In this document: in pieces, positions 23,764-36,194 of the stretch | Layout of the letters: every line of letters begins with the position of its first letter | Position numbering within the stretch: position 1 is the stretch's first letter | Assembly (NCBI GenBank): GCA_016758965.1 | Contig: JAEPRB010000195.1 | Location: 1 to 64,000, forward strand | DNA length: 64,000 bases | Direction: 5' to 3' | Source of the DNA: Circinella minor | Taxonomy: Eukaryota > Mucoromycota > Mucoromycetes > Mucorales > Lichtheimiaceae | Translations under genes and position numbers: made by a program | Notes under the pieces: model-generated | Seen by the model: the letters and a program-made list of their open reading frames with translations, nothing else | Told to the model about the DNA's origin: nothing | The model's database searches: none

Positions 23764-26366
23764 TCAAAATGATAATAATAAAGTTCTTTTCTTTCCTGCT
23801 GGATAAACAATCATTGCTGATGCAAATAATCCAGCGGCTAAACCAAGTGCAACTGTTAACATTTTTATAGGAAATAAAGTTTGATTTGTATCTTCTTGAT
23901 GAAGTAAAGTATAAGCACCTTTAACACCTATATATATATATATAATAAAGAATATGTTTAAATATAAATAGTTTACAATTCCCCTTGTATAAATTATTTA
24001 TAATATATATATATATATATTTACCAATACTGCCTGGAACAAGTAATGTAATACCCACTGCCATTGAAATTAAGGGGGGTTCACCAGTTAATTTCAATAC
24101 AAAATGAGAATAAAGTCCTACAGCAAATGCTGCTGTACTTTCAACGATAGGAGGATCTGGAACAACTTTACTCATAAAATAAGATAAACAAAAACCAATA
24201 AGAGTACCACCTAATTGAGCAACCCATTGTCTCACAGAAGATCCATAAGAAATGCCAATAGAAATGCTTAATAAAGGTAATAAAGGTATATAATACCACG
24301 GTGAAATAGGATCTTGACCACATAAATCATCTGAATGTTCTACTTCTATAGGTCCATGAATGGCTTCAGCAATACTTGTATAAGCACGACTACCGATTTG
24401 GAACCCATAGGCGAGTAAAAAGGCATAAAATACGGCATAAATTAATCGAATGGTGCCAGTAGTTACTCGTCTTGCTGATAATTCCATCTGTGTTTTTTTT
24501 TTTTTTTTAAGAAAAAAAAATATTAATAAAATAAAATGGGAAAACCACGATACATTTTTTTTTTTTTTCAAGAAATTTAATTGAAACTTACAACAGCCAT
24601 TGTCATTGCATAGCCAGGTAATAAAATTAATACACCAGAAACAGCTACACTTGTAAAACAACAATAATTTTGTAATGCTTGTGCTAAAGCAGATACAAAT
24701 ACACAAGAAGATATTTCGAAAACGCGTCCATAGATAGGTCGATAACTTGCCAAAACAAATAACATGGAAACAACAATTCCCAAGGCACCACTCATAAGAC
24801 AATCCATCCATGATCCATTAAATAACATGGCACATGCTGTAAAACTACTAGCAAAAAAAGAAAATACGGTACCCAAAAATCCCCATGTGGGTGGTGAATT
24901 GGAAACATGTTGAAGAGATTGTATACATTGATCTAAAATAGGATCCTTGTCGTCAGGGTGATGATGATGAGGGTGATTATCATTATCCAAAGGATCATCG
25001 AGAGTGATATCATGATCATCAACAGTAGTATAATATTGTAATAAACATTGATTCATAATTCGTTGCACTTCACCCATTTTACCCATATCTAACGAAGCAG
25101 GGGATTTAATCATTAATGATTGTTGATGTTTAGAACCACCATGATGAATAGAAGTAAATGTCACCAGAACAGTTTCTGGTAACAAAGAAAACGTCGCGTT
25201 GGTTAATCCTAAGATATTTGAACTATGTTGTAAAGCTTCTTCCTATAATAACATAATAATAATTATCTATTTAGTAATAATTAATTATTCCCGGTTGAAT
25301 TGTAAACTTTTTATATACTACTTTTTATAAACTACTTATACTAGAACTAATATAATACTAACCGCTCTATGACCAGGACAACCACTTTTTAAAAGACATT
25401 CACCTAAAAGAACAATAATTCTTTCTTTTTTCATTCTTGAATTTTGTTGATGTTGATATGAAAGTTCACGTGCATCTTCTTCACCAATAGCAGTAGATGC
25501 AATAGAACATCTATTATTTTTATTCATTGTAGTAGATAAAGGAGACATTGGAATACTTGTACTTGCTGCTGTTGTAAAAGCAGTAGGAGGCATCGTATTT
25601 GGTTTTTTTATTTTATCTTTTTCATCATCTTCATTATCATCCATCTTGATGCCATTCTCTTCAAGTCCTTCCTTTGTATGATAATGATGATAATTTTCTT
25701 TGGTATTATTTAAACGATGATTAGGAACATAGGTTAATGGAGAATAATGATGTACCAAACTACGATGTCGATGATGATGTGCACCCATGACTTTGGTTTC
25801 TACTGCTGCTGCAATAGGTAAATCATTACGTATTGGAATGGTTATTTTATCAATTGTTTTGTTAAATAATTCTGTTGTCTTTTTTAACGATGAATCATTT
25901 CTTGTTACTGAAATAGTATTCTTATTCATCTCTTTGTTATTATATCTACTAGAGGATGGTGATGGTAATGATGTTGGCAGAGGCGCCTTCACTTTATATT
26001 ATTAACAATGCTTTGGAATAGCTTTAAAAAAATTTGCCAATTTTTTTTTTTATTACTACAACATACCTTTTGTTCAAAGGGTCGTTTTCTTATATTATAT
26101 CTTGTAGGAGTTATTTGTGGATCATCATCATCATCGTCATCGTCATCATCATTATCATTCTTATTATTATTAAAAGAGGATGTTACGATAGGTGGAGTAT
26201 GAGGTGAACAAAGAGAAGAAGAAGTTGGTTGATTTTCATTATCTTCTGAAGATGATTCTTTAGTAGATGGTGGAATAGTAGTTTCTTCAGTTAATGTTGT
26301 TTGAGATGCAAGACTTGTATATGAAGGAGATACATATAACTTTGAAATACTAGCTCGATGTGTCAT
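23764..26366 (-). CDS. ThrE/Prm10-like multipass membrane protein (threonine/serine exporter family)
   Basis: 733 aa. Exons: 26366-26067, 25986-25363, 25242-24592, 24487-24025, 23927-23764. The first 240 residues are disordered, with Ser/Thr, Asn and an Asp run. Conserved N-terminal ThrE motifs follow: IIVLLGECLLKSGCPGHRAEEAL and, in exon 3, the family's first transmembrane half (WGFLGTVFSFFASSFTACAM, SGALGIVVSMLFVLAS, SGVLILLPGYAMTMAV). Exons 4-5 give the second half (ARRVTTGTIRLIYAVFYAF, YIPLLPLLSISIGISYG, LVPGSIGVKGAYTLL, LTVALGLAAGLFASAMIV). About ten membrane helices can be counted. The bacterial homologue exports Thr/Ser; fungal members such as pheromone-regulated Prm10 have no firm substrate, and a vacuolar or plasma-membrane location is a guess. 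It shares a 1.1 kb divergent promoter with a Zn2Cys6 regulator. Confidence 0.88.
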
Positions 26367-26989
26367 TATTATTATTTGTAAAAAAAAAAAAGATAAAAAG
26401 GATAAAAAAGAGAAAGAAAGAAGATAAAAAAAAAAAAAAAAATTGCATAATAATTGTTATTATTATTAATTACGTATTAATTATTATTATTGTTGTTGAC
26501 AACTCCTTTGTTACTTTTTTAACAATAAATATTTAATACGTACGTAAGAAGGAATAATTGAAAAGATCATATGTTTTTTTGTTACTTACTCATTGGAAAG
26601 AAAAAATAGGGAGGGGGGAAAGGTTTCTTACATTGTTTGACGCTTTTTTTTTTTTTAATAAACATAATACCGGAATTTCGGTTGTTTATAAAATAATCAT
26701 TACTATTTAGTTAACAATAGAGATTATTATCATTATTTATGTGTAGATCTTTTTTTTATGGATGTTTGATAAATAAGACTCCTTACTCTTGTATTCTAAT
26801 TTATAGTTTATAAATAATTCAAATAAAACGGATTAAAGAATGAGTGAGTGAGTATATATACCTATGACGTCTTGATAATATAATGACACTGATATATAAA
26901 GTTTACATTACGATTATCCGAGCTATATATTTCATATCATGCATAAATAATATAAAATATATAATAATGGTTTATTCCATTTCTTCTTT

Positions 26990-27025
<36 letters not shown>

Positions 27026-27484
27026 TATGCATAATAAGAATCATTATATTTATACTTCTTTTTTTCTCTTCACCCAATATATATATATTTTTGCATTAGA
27101 TTATATAATATAAACTAGGATGCCTTCCTGTGACGTATTATCGGGCCGAAATATTATATTAGAGATTACTTTTATCTCTTTTTCCCTCCGGAAACCGGAG
27201 GATCTTATTTCTTCAACTTATATACGTATATATATATATTTTAAGCTAATGATATTTCCTTTTCTATGTATATGAATATCATGAATAATAATAATAATAA
27301 TAGTATATTATAGTTTAAAAAAATAAAAAATAAAAATAAAAAATGGCGGAGCGTTGGATATATATGTTTATATTCTCTACAACTGGCAAAAACACCTCAA
27401 ATCCCTTCAGTCACACACATACCACATACAATAACCTCACAGGGAAAGTAGGAAAAAAAAAAAAGAGGGTAACTTTTTTAGTCA
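26367..27484. promoter_or_regulatory. divergent promoter between ThrE-like and Zn2Cys6 genes
   Basis: AT-rich spacer without coding potential. It contains the 17-bp perfect inverted repeat CCTCCGGAAACCGGAGG at 27185-27201, which embeds CGG-N3-CCG, the inverted-triplet layout used by many Zn2Cys6 dimers. A pyrimidine run of about 25 T lies near 26995-27020. Confidence 0.45.
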
Positions 27485-27757
27485 ATGTCCCAAAATAAAT
27501 CTACATCAACAATAAATAATGGTGCTGGTAATAAAGATTTAAGCTGTTTACGATGTCGTAAAAAGAAAGCAAAGTAAAGTTGTTTTATATATATATATAT
27601 ATATATATACATGGTTGGTCATTATTAAAACTTTATTACTAAATTATACTTAAAAAAAAAAAAAACTATATAGATGTTCAAAAACTCGTCCTGCATGTAC
27701 TCGTTGTGCTAGGTCCAATCAACCTGTAAGCTCTTCTTTTCTTTCTCAACCAACCTA

Positions 27758-27790
<33 letters not shown>

Positions 27791-29870
27791 CAAATGAAGC
27801 ATTTTTTCTTTATTCATTCATCCAGTCTTTTCCCCAACTCATTTGGTTTTTTCTTATATATATATATAACAAATATAGTGTGAATACCCTGATGCTCCAC
27901 CCAATCTAACAGATCTATCACAAAAAGTATTAAGTCTTTATGATACTTTAAGAGAACTTGAAGATAAATTTATGTTACAATATGTTACTCAAGAACAAGA
28001 ACAAGAAATAACAGCAAAAACAGGAGAAAAAAGACGTAGACAAAGCAGTAGTAGTATCAATTCAAAATCACCATTAGATGATATGCCAAGTATTGAATCA
28101 TTATCTTTATTAAATCCAATTATAAAAAGACCTCGTCGACAAAATCAACAACAACTACAACAACAACAATCATTACCTGGAAATTGGTCCATGTCATTAA
28201 CATCCCATGGATTATCATTACATGCGGTTGCAAGAAATATGATTGAATTTTCATCCTTTGCTAAAGATTTTTCTCAACAACTACGTAATAATGATCCAGA
28301 AAATAAATTGACAAAAAGTTGGGAATGGTATGAAGAAGAATCTATGGGTGATGAATATGATGATGATCCATTGGATGAAGATGAATATTTAGTAACTGTA
28401 CCTGTTTATTCATTACCTTCATTACTTGATTATCATACTAATGACAACAACAACAACAACAATTTTATACTTAATAACAATAAGAATAATATATCAAATA
28501 CCATTAATAATGTGAATGACGATGAAGAAGAAGATGATGATGATGATGATACCCCTTATTACAATCGAATACGACCCTTACTTGACGATTTGATGAATTA
28601 TTTACGACAAACATATAATATACTTTCCATGGATCAATTCCCTATTCATTTGTATCATATTATTACATTACTACAACAATTACGACCTTTTATTCCATTC
28701 GATCAAAAATCATTATCTACCAACAAACATGAAAATCCAATTCAACTTGTATGTACAACGACTGCCTATGCTGCTTCCATTCAATTATTATCATCAACTC
28801 ATCAACCATCGCAATCAACACAACTAGTCAATGATTGTATTCATTATGCAACCTCAATGTTAATTGAACTTGTATTTCAACAACAGCAAGAAGAAGAAGA
28901 TAATATAAATCCATCTTCATTACCTATTGTTAGTTGTGCTGCTTTATTATCATGGATGGGAAAAAGTGAAATGGCACATCTTGCTACACGCACCATGTAT
29001 GGATCAGATGATTGGGATGAAAATAATGATCAATGGAGACATTTAGCAGCATCATTACTTTATCATCAAGTGTATTCAATGACATTTTCATCCTCTTTAA
29101 ACCAAAAGAATCATTATGAAATTATTGGAGAAGCTGAAATTTGGTTATTACGATCAGCAAAACAACTTTCTCAACAAAAACAAACAGAAAATACATCATC
29201 GATTCATAATTATTTTTATGGATCCGCCCTTGGATTAGAAACAGAATTGGTGTGTTTATTAAAACAAGTATTTGGATTATTTTATGATATGGAAAATCAA
29301 AATGAAAATAAGAATATACGTAAAGTGGATGTGGATGATGTATTAAAACTTGTACAAAATATTGAAGCATGGGAACATCAATTACCAAAATGGGTTCAAT
29401 GGTCTAGTGTGTTTACTTTGACAGAAACAAGATGGTTAAAACTTAAAATGCATATTCATTTAATTCATAATATTGTCAAGATTTTATTATATCGACCTTT
29501 TTCTATTGAACCTTTTCAACAACAAGCTATGTATCATGAAAAAATGAAAGATGGACAAAAAGAAGAACAAGTACAATTAAATGGAAATGATTTATTACAA
29601 ACACATACAAGAACTACATTTTTGGATTTATCATTAGCTGCAGCCGATAGAGCTACATTATGTATTCGTCATTTACATGATGATACACATTGTAAAATGG
29701 ATAATCATGAAGATGCATGGGTTCGAGCTGGTGATTGTTTATCAAAAGATGTTATTCGACGTGTTAAAGAAGCATTTCCTTGTGATGATGAATTATTTAT
29801 AATTATTCAAGGAATAGAAAATCGATTCATAGAAAAAGAAGTTATAAAACCATCTTCTTTACCTTTATGA
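27485..29870 (+). CDS. Zn2Cys6 transcription factor
   Basis: 710 aa. Exons: 27485-27573, 27674-27725, 27879-29870. The binuclear zinc cluster starts at residue 21, CLRCRKKKAKC then TRPACTRCARSNQPC, with spacing C-x2-C-x6-C-x6-C-x2-C-x6-C. Both introns fall inside or directly after the cluster, the first exactly before its third Cys. A short linker with a coiled coil (LSQKVLSLYDTLRELEDKF) follows, suggesting a dimer. The rest is a long acidic/Asn/Gln-rich middle and an all-helical C-terminal part that resembles the diverged fungal regulatory domain. It is a nuclear regulator; target genes cannot be read from sequence, although a CGG-N3-CCG palindrome 285 bp upstream and the divergent transporter gene are candidates. 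Confidence 0.9.
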
Positions 29871-30349
29871 GAGCCCCCCCTCTCTTTCTTTTTTTCTTAC
29901 AAAGTATTTGTTTATACATTATAAAAAAAAAAATACTGCAGTTTTCTTATGCAATCTTTAAGAAAAGAATGGTTTTACGCCCAAATGTTTCTTTTCATGT
30001 GAAGACACGTTCAAAAAAAAAAAAGATTTTTTTTTTTTTTTGCTGTTATTTTTATTTTCGATATACTTATTTTAATAATAATCAATGAATAAAACTCCAC
30101 TTGATTGATACGTAGTTTCTTTATGAAAAAAAAAAAAAAAAAAAAACAAGAGAGATAATATATATACAAAAGGGTTAAAGGAATGCTATTTTAATAATAA
30201 TAAAAAAAAATCGGATAAATCCGGTAACGGAAAGTTGCGGAACAATTCTTTTTTACATTTTGTGCATTGTATGCATAAAAGAAAAGAAAAGAAAAGGGAA
30301 AAATATGACATAGACGATAAAGTAAATGTATATAACAGGATGGTTATGA
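29871..30349. other. convergent 3' spacer
   Basis: The spacer lies between the 3' ends of the Zn2Cys6 gene and the small gene at 30350-30997. It is homopolymer-rich, with a loose series of CGG triplets near 30210-30240. No gene was found. Confidence 0.55.
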
Positions 30350-30997
30350 TTAAATGATAGACTCTATAGGAGTAGTAACAGATTGAATAACTATAGGTTT
30401 ACAATCGTGAGATAATGATGATGATGCTCCTATTGAAATAGAAGAATGATTATGACAGCTGGATTCTTTAGTCACAGGATGGTCATCCGTAGTATCTTCA
30501 TGTAATTTTCTATCATTTATATCATTCTTGTTTGTTTTTATCGATAATGACGTGGATACAATAACAGCAGATGATGATTGATGTTGATCTTTGGTTGTTG
30601 TTAAAGAAGAAGATGAACATGATCTTAATGGAGAATGATTATCTTCTTTGTGGATCGTTGTTATTGTCTTTAGTGTCCTATTCGTTTCATGATTCCTCTT
30701 TATCATATGTATAAAATCTTCTTCTTCACTTTCTTCTTCAGCTGCCATTACTCTTCGATTTGTTCTTTTTGTTCGTTTATTTAATACATTTTCCGCTTTT
30801 GCAATGGTATTATTAATGAGTACATGAATTCTGAAATTATATTGAGGTCGTTGACGTTTTGAATCTTGATTTAGTTTTTTATAACCCAATGTAATTGTCT
30901 TGTTTGCTAATTGTCGAGGTGACAAGACGTTGGAGAATAAAGTGGTCGGTGCACTATTATTATTATTATTACTCTTTTTGGACCATCGTGTTGCCAT
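30350..30997 (-). CDS. uncharacterised basic/serine-rich protein, single exon
   Basis: 215 aa, start ATG at 30997 and no intron. I do not recognise the family. A basic N-terminal third (MATRWSKKSNNNNN, LANKTITLGYKKLNQDSKRQ, NKRTKRTNRR) contains a plausible nuclear localisation signal and one hydrophobic strand-like segment (YNFRIHVLINNTIA). An acidic patch EEESEEEDF follows, and then a Ser/Thr/His-rich disordered tail. No membrane segment or signal peptide is seen. The uninterrupted frame with few low-complexity runs at its start makes it a likely real gene, possibly a small nuclear regulator. Confidence 0.55.
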   Translation of the reverse strand: MATRWSKKSNNNNNSAPTTLFSNVLSPRQLANKTITLGYKKLNQDSKRQRPQYNFRIHVLINNTIAKAENVLNKRTKRTNRRVMAAEEESEEEDFIHMIKRNHETNRTLKTITTIHKEDNHSPLRSCSSSSLTTTKDQHQSSSAVIVSTSLSIKTNKNDINDRKLHEDTTDDHPVTKESSCHNHSSISIGASSSLSHDCKPIVIQSVTTPIESII

Positions 30998-32431
30998 TTT
31001 TTTTTTTTTGATAGACTAATTAAAGTCAATTGATATAATGGGGATGGGGTGTTGTTGTAGTGAGTTTTTTTATTTTTTTTTTATTTTTTTCTGTTGCTGT
31101 TGTCAGCTATATAAACTGTTTTTATATAATAAAAAAAAAATTGAATATGTTTTATACGTATTATAAGAAATTCATTTCAAATATTAGAAAGAAAAAGAAA
31201 CAAAAATAATAAAAAAGGAACCTTTTTTTTTTAGAAACGGATTGTACAAACAATGCAAAAAGTCATGCGAAATGTGAAAGGATGTGACACAATAAAATCT
31301 TTTCTTTTCCACCCTCCCCCCTTTCCTCTTCCTTCCTCTCCACATATAATATATATATATATTACTCATGGGGAATAATAATATCCATGTTTTAGTTTTT
31401 ATTATTTGACACAAAATACTTTTATATATTAAACTCGTCAATATTTCCGTTATAGATATATAGTCTCATGGTGAACCCCCTACATAATACTTGAATATTC
31501 CCATTCATTCTAAAAAGTCACTTGCCTTGGAGTTTTTATGTTATTAATAAATATAAAAAGTATCTTATCTTATTCTTTCCTAATTTGTACATCTATTATA
31601 TCATATCTTAATTCTTTGTGGTCTCTCAATCAAGAAAGAACAAGATATATATATATATACGCGGGAGGAAAAAGGGTATGATTCTACAACAAAACTTACA
31701 TAATTTAGAAACTTAAATACTTATTTGTTTGTTATAGTAAAAATATATATAACAAATAAATCAATGATAATATCACTTTAAAACTTGACTTATTATTCAC
31801 CAAAGTACCAGTAAAAACGAAAGGTTTTTCTTTCCGCGGAATGAATTATGTATTCTGGCCACATTTTTTGAGTACGTAAAAACCCCACAAAATAATGCAA
31901 AATCCATGGGGGGAGATATAATTTTTATTAACATCATCGTCCATGAACGTAAAAAAAAATAAAAATATGCTTATTTTAACAAAAACAGAGTTATCAAAAA
32001 GTCTTATTTGTTGCTCATCATATACATAAATTCAACTGTGTGAGTTCACTATTTAGATATGACGTATACTTTAAAAATACAAGTAACAACATTTTTGTGT
32101 TATGGGAATTGTTATTAATATGTATTGTATACGTATATTTATAAAAGTAAGTAGTAAGTTCCTGAAAATTACATATTAGACTTACTTGAGACTATTACCT
32201 CCAAGTAGTTGTCCATCCTTTTTGACCCATTTGTCATAAAACCAAAAAAAAAAAAAAAAAATCATTCTAATATTCTTGGTCTATTATATTGACCTTCTTC
32301 ACTTTAAAAAAGAAAACCTCATCATATTTTATTTATTTTCATAAAAAGGAGAGAAAGAGAGAGAGAGAAAATAGTAGATTTGATAATAATAAAAACTCCT
32401 TTATATGTGTGTTATATTTATTATTACGTAT
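30998..32431. other. 1.4 kb spacer without a recognisable gene
   Basis: AT-rich DNA between the start of the 30350-30997 gene and the 3' end of the small Cys/His gene. CT-rich runs near 31300-31340 and ATAT repeats are present. I see no coding, tRNA or transposon signal. Confidence 0.55.
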
Positions 32432-32922
32432 TTATTCAACAGCAGCATGCTTGTCACGATGTTTTCGCATACGACGAGCAGTTCTTTTAGCACCTTGCAT
32501 TTCATTTACAAGTTTATCACCCCAATTAAAACATTCTTTACATCCAACTTCTTTATGAGCAGTACAACCAGGTTTACCACTAGATAACTTGGTCCACATA
32601 TGAGCTACAGTTAAAGGTGAACGTTCATCACCTTTCCATTTCTTTTGAAGAATTTCTTCAGCTACTTTTTCATGTAATACATCTTCCACTGTTGAATTAT
32701 TCATTCCTCTAATTATATTATAATAATAATTAGTCACTTTTTTTTTTTTCTTTTTATTGCACGTAAAAAAAAAAATATGTTGATACTTTACACATTATCC
32801 ATAGGACATTTCTTACAAACTTCAAGACCATGACGAGTACAAAAACAGAAACCATTTAATGTAACAGTATCAGAATCAAGTTCATTATTATGATCAACAG
32901 TTTCACTAAATTGAGAATCCAT
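32432..32922 (-). CDS. small Cys/His-rich protein, probable zinc binder
   Basis: 135 aa. Exons: 32922-32792 and 32708-32432, joined in phase. Two related Cys/His modules are visible. The first is CFCTRHGLEVCKKCPMDN (about residues 27-44), the second CTAHKEVGCKECFNWGDKL (about 100-118). Each has C-x2-3-H followed by C-x2-C, enough ligands for one zinc per module or one shared site. A helix-rich linker separates them and the tail is very basic (AKRTARRMRKHRDKH), suggesting a nucleic acid or nuclear role. Similar short proteins occur in other fungi, but I know no name or function for them. Confidence 0.65.
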
Positions 32923-33534
32923 GATAGTTTTTATAGTTAAAAGGGAATTTTAATGAGAGTGAAAAAAAGAAAAAAAAGCGCGAAGAAACAAAAAGAAAAG
33001 AGGTGTGATGTGGTGGGAAAACATGTCCTTTTTATTTGTTCCATCTTTTGTTATTATTATTATTGTTGTTGTTGTTGTTGAATGGTCGAATGATATTTTT
33101 TTTTCTCATAAGCTTAATGAAAAGCTTCTCACACCACTTCTTTTTTTTTTTTTTTTTAATGCAACTTATTTACTTTTCTCTCTCTCTCACAATCATTTTA
33201 CTTTTATACGTATTGTCTATAATTAATAATGATTTAACTGAAGAAGAAATAATCTAATTCTTTCTACGTATTTAATCAAAAAAAAAAAAAGTTAAACAAA
33301 AAGAAAGCGTTTTGTTCTCGTGATGTTATAATGTTCTTTTAAAGACTGAGAGAGACAGATGAGAAAAAATAAATAAAATGGCACGGGTAACTTCCAAGAG
33401 ACCAATTCAAAATTTGTTATTCAAATTTGATTGGTTAATAAAAAATATACAAATGCATGAAATATTTACACACAGGCTGCGGTTCCCTTCCCCCTTTAAA
33501 AATTTATTGTTAGATTGAACGACGATAAAAACAA
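32923..33534. other. divergent promoter, Cys/His gene and CtIP gene
   Basis: A 0.6 kb spacer with T-rich and (TTG)n runs. It presumably carries both promoters. No distinct regulatory motif or gene stands out. Confidence 0.5.
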
Positions 33535-34820
33535 ATGGCATTCAACTTGGATTTACCAAAAAAATATACTCGTACGTTTGTTTTTTTTTATATAAACTAT
33601 CTATTTTTATCGTAATTAATCTTTTTATTTATTTATATATAAAAAAAAAAAAAAAGGTTTACGTCAAATTCATAAAGATAAACTTGTTGACATTGAACTT
33701 CAAAGTATACGAATCAAAGGTAATAATCATTTAGATTGATTTTGTCATTAATAAATATATAAGACTTTAACACAATTATTATTATTATTTTTTAGAATGT
33801 GAAGAAACTATAAAAAAATTACAAAATATTATTGAACTTGGTGAATTAAAAAGGGAACATCTTGAATCCAATCTTGAAATTAAAAATAATGAACAACGTG
33901 AAACTATAAAACAACTTGAAGAAAAAAATAAACTTATAAATCAACAAAACGAAACAATTGCTGATCTTCGAGAATTGTAATTATTATAAAACAATTTCTG
34001 TTTTTTTATTATTATTATTAACTAATAATAACAATCTCCCCTTTATTATAGTATTGCAAAACGAATTGGATTGGAAGCTTTAGATGCTTTTGATACACAA
34101 GTAAGAGATATTGATTTATTATTAGAACAAGTGAATGATCAATATGAAGAAGAAGAAGATGATGATGATGAAACTACAGATGGTCGATCTGATCCAATTA
34201 TACCATTTCAAAATGAATATTTTTCTATTGATAATAATTTATATCGACAAGAACAAAATTATAATTCAATTGAATATCAAGAAAATATACCACCATCACC
34301 AATAAATTATCCTCCATCAGAAAAAAGTCATTATTCATCTCCAGAAAATTCATTACATAATAATTACACATCACCATCACCTGTAGAGTACGTTCAATCT
34401 TTTTTTTTTGGGGGGGGGGGAGTGGTCTTATCATATTATATAAAATATTAACCTTAACCCCCCCCCAATTAGATATGAACAACCTTTTGTAGAAGCAGTA
34501 CGTAAAAAAGAAGAAAGAAAAAAACTTACGGGGACGACATGTAAATGCTGTGCAGATGTAAGTAAATATATTTATTTATTTATTTATAAGACAAAGTGTT
34601 GTATTAACTTAAATGATATTAGTATTATTATGCAGCTGGTAATTTACCTGGTCCAGATGGTACTATAATTACACCAGAAGAACGTATACAACAATGTTCA
34701 CGACATCGATCAAGATTTAAACGACCAAAAACACCTCCTGGTTTTTGGAATCTTGATTTTATTTCTACACAAGATGTTGAAGGACAATATAATGAACAAA
34801 AAGAAAGGATGGAAGAATGA
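33535..34820 (+). CDS. ctp1: CtIP/Ctp1/Sae2 family DNA end-resection factor
   Basis: 299 aa. Exons: 33535-33571, 33657-33719, 33796-33976, 34052-34387, 34473-34557, 34623-34820. The N-terminal part (about residues 13-110) is a long coiled coil, as in the tetramerising region of CtIP/Ctp1. An acidic, Asn/Ser/Pro-rich middle has several SP sites. The C-terminal domain is diagnostic: CKCCADYYYAAG (CxxC Cys229/Cys232) and CSRHRSRFKRPKTPPGFWNL (residues 259 on), the RHR and PPGFW motifs of the family. The protein activates Mre11-Rad50-Nbs1 to clip and resect double-strand breaks in mitosis and meiosis. The protein is short, closer in size to yeast Ctp1 (294 aa) than to animal CtIP. Phosphorylation in the SP region is likely but inferred. 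Confidence 0.9.
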
Positions 34821-34849
34821 AAATATTATTTTAAATTATTATATTCTGT

Positions 34850-34882
<33 letters not shown>

Positions 34883-35139
34883 AGTATTTTTTATATATTA
34901 CATACATCATACATCATACATAAAATATATTTTATATTGGTTATAATTTTACATATATAATCAACTCTTAAATTAAAATATTAAAAATTACTAAAGTTTT
35001 ATAAAGACGATAAGTTAAATGATAAAAGAAAAAAAAATATCATAAGGTTTATAGTTTATTTCAATGAGAATTTGTATTAAAAGATTACCATTCGAATGTT
35101 TATAATTATTTGAAGGAGAAAAAAAAAAAAGGTACTGTG

Positions 35140-36018
35140 TAGGGATCCTCACAGTTCGGGTTCGGTTTGGTTTTTTTTAATGTACCGACCTTTAAGTAGG
35201 GAAGTGAACCGAACTGAGAAGAACCGACATTACTTTGGTGAAAGTTTTTATATGGATCTAATAAGTACAATAAAAAAAAAAGTAGCAGATTTTTTTTTTA
35301 ACTGAATTATGGTTACATATTATAAAAAAAAAAAGCAACTTACTTTTTCTAATTGGAGACGGGGGTGATGATCTTCCAGTTTAAGGTGTTAGTATGTTAT
35401 TATTCTACTGAAGCGAAAATAGTAGCAGGAATTGTTGATATAGTCGAAAGTGTTTTTTTTTTTTTTAGTTCAAAGCTGTTGTATTAAATGAAAGTTTAAA
35501 AATTACTGTTGTTTTACATCTATAAATAAATGACACCCGTGTTGAATGAAAGAAAACAAAAATACTGTTGCCACTTTAATAAAAATAAATATTCATAAAC
35601 AAAAAAAGGGGGCGTCATGGTATTATTCCATCTCTAAAAAGTAATTATTTTAAAAAGATGAATGGCGTGTTAATGAAAGTTAGAGCATTACTAAAACTGG
35701 ATCCGTAAAAGTAACTGTTGAAAATAAAAATAAAAATATTGTTGTGGCATCGGTAAAAGTAATTAGGCAAAAATAAATATATATTATTATCATTCTTTTT
35801 TTTTTTAAATACATTTTTAAGAAATGCATATACTTTTTGCTCTTTGATAGTTTACACTTATTCATACAAAAAAAAAAGACCTACATCCTCATTATATTTT
35901 ATTTTCGTAATTACTGGTTTTTTTTTTTATCATAATATAAGAGCCTCATGAATTTACTAAATTATAATGTCTAAAGAACCGTTTCTCGGTTGGGTTCCGA
36001 TTCGGTTCCGATTCTCTA
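35140..36018. mobile_element. candidate degenerate non-autonomous DNA transposon (hAT-like ends)
   Basis: The left end reads TAGGGATCCTCACAGTTCGG and the right end, on the minus strand, TAGAGAATCGGAACCGAATC. Both ends carry clusters of GGTTC(C)GG-type motifs that are rare in this AT-rich DNA. At the left end CAGTTCGG (35152-35159) pairs with CCGAACTG (35209-35216) as a subterminal hairpin. GTACTG occurs in both flanks (35132-35137 and 36021-36026), a possible remnant of a target-site duplication. No transposase frame lies inside. Short terminal TAGNG motifs and GGTTCGG subterminal repeats are seen in some hAT elements; the assignment here is tentative. Confidence 0.3.
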
Positions 36019-36194
36019 AAGTACTGTACTCATTTCATTTTTGAAGCTCCAGATTTATTCAATACTTAATGAGAATTAGAAAAAACGAGTTAAAAAACGC
36101 TCACTGTTTTTTTTATCTGATATTTCTTTTACGTGACATGGAATAAAAAAGAGAGTTTAAACACTCTAAAGCAAAGATAAAAAAAAAGCAAGAG

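Noticed and set aside
30205..30242. Series of CGG triplets as Zn2Cys6 binding sites
   Set aside because: The spacing is irregular and the position is between two 3' ends, not in a promoter.
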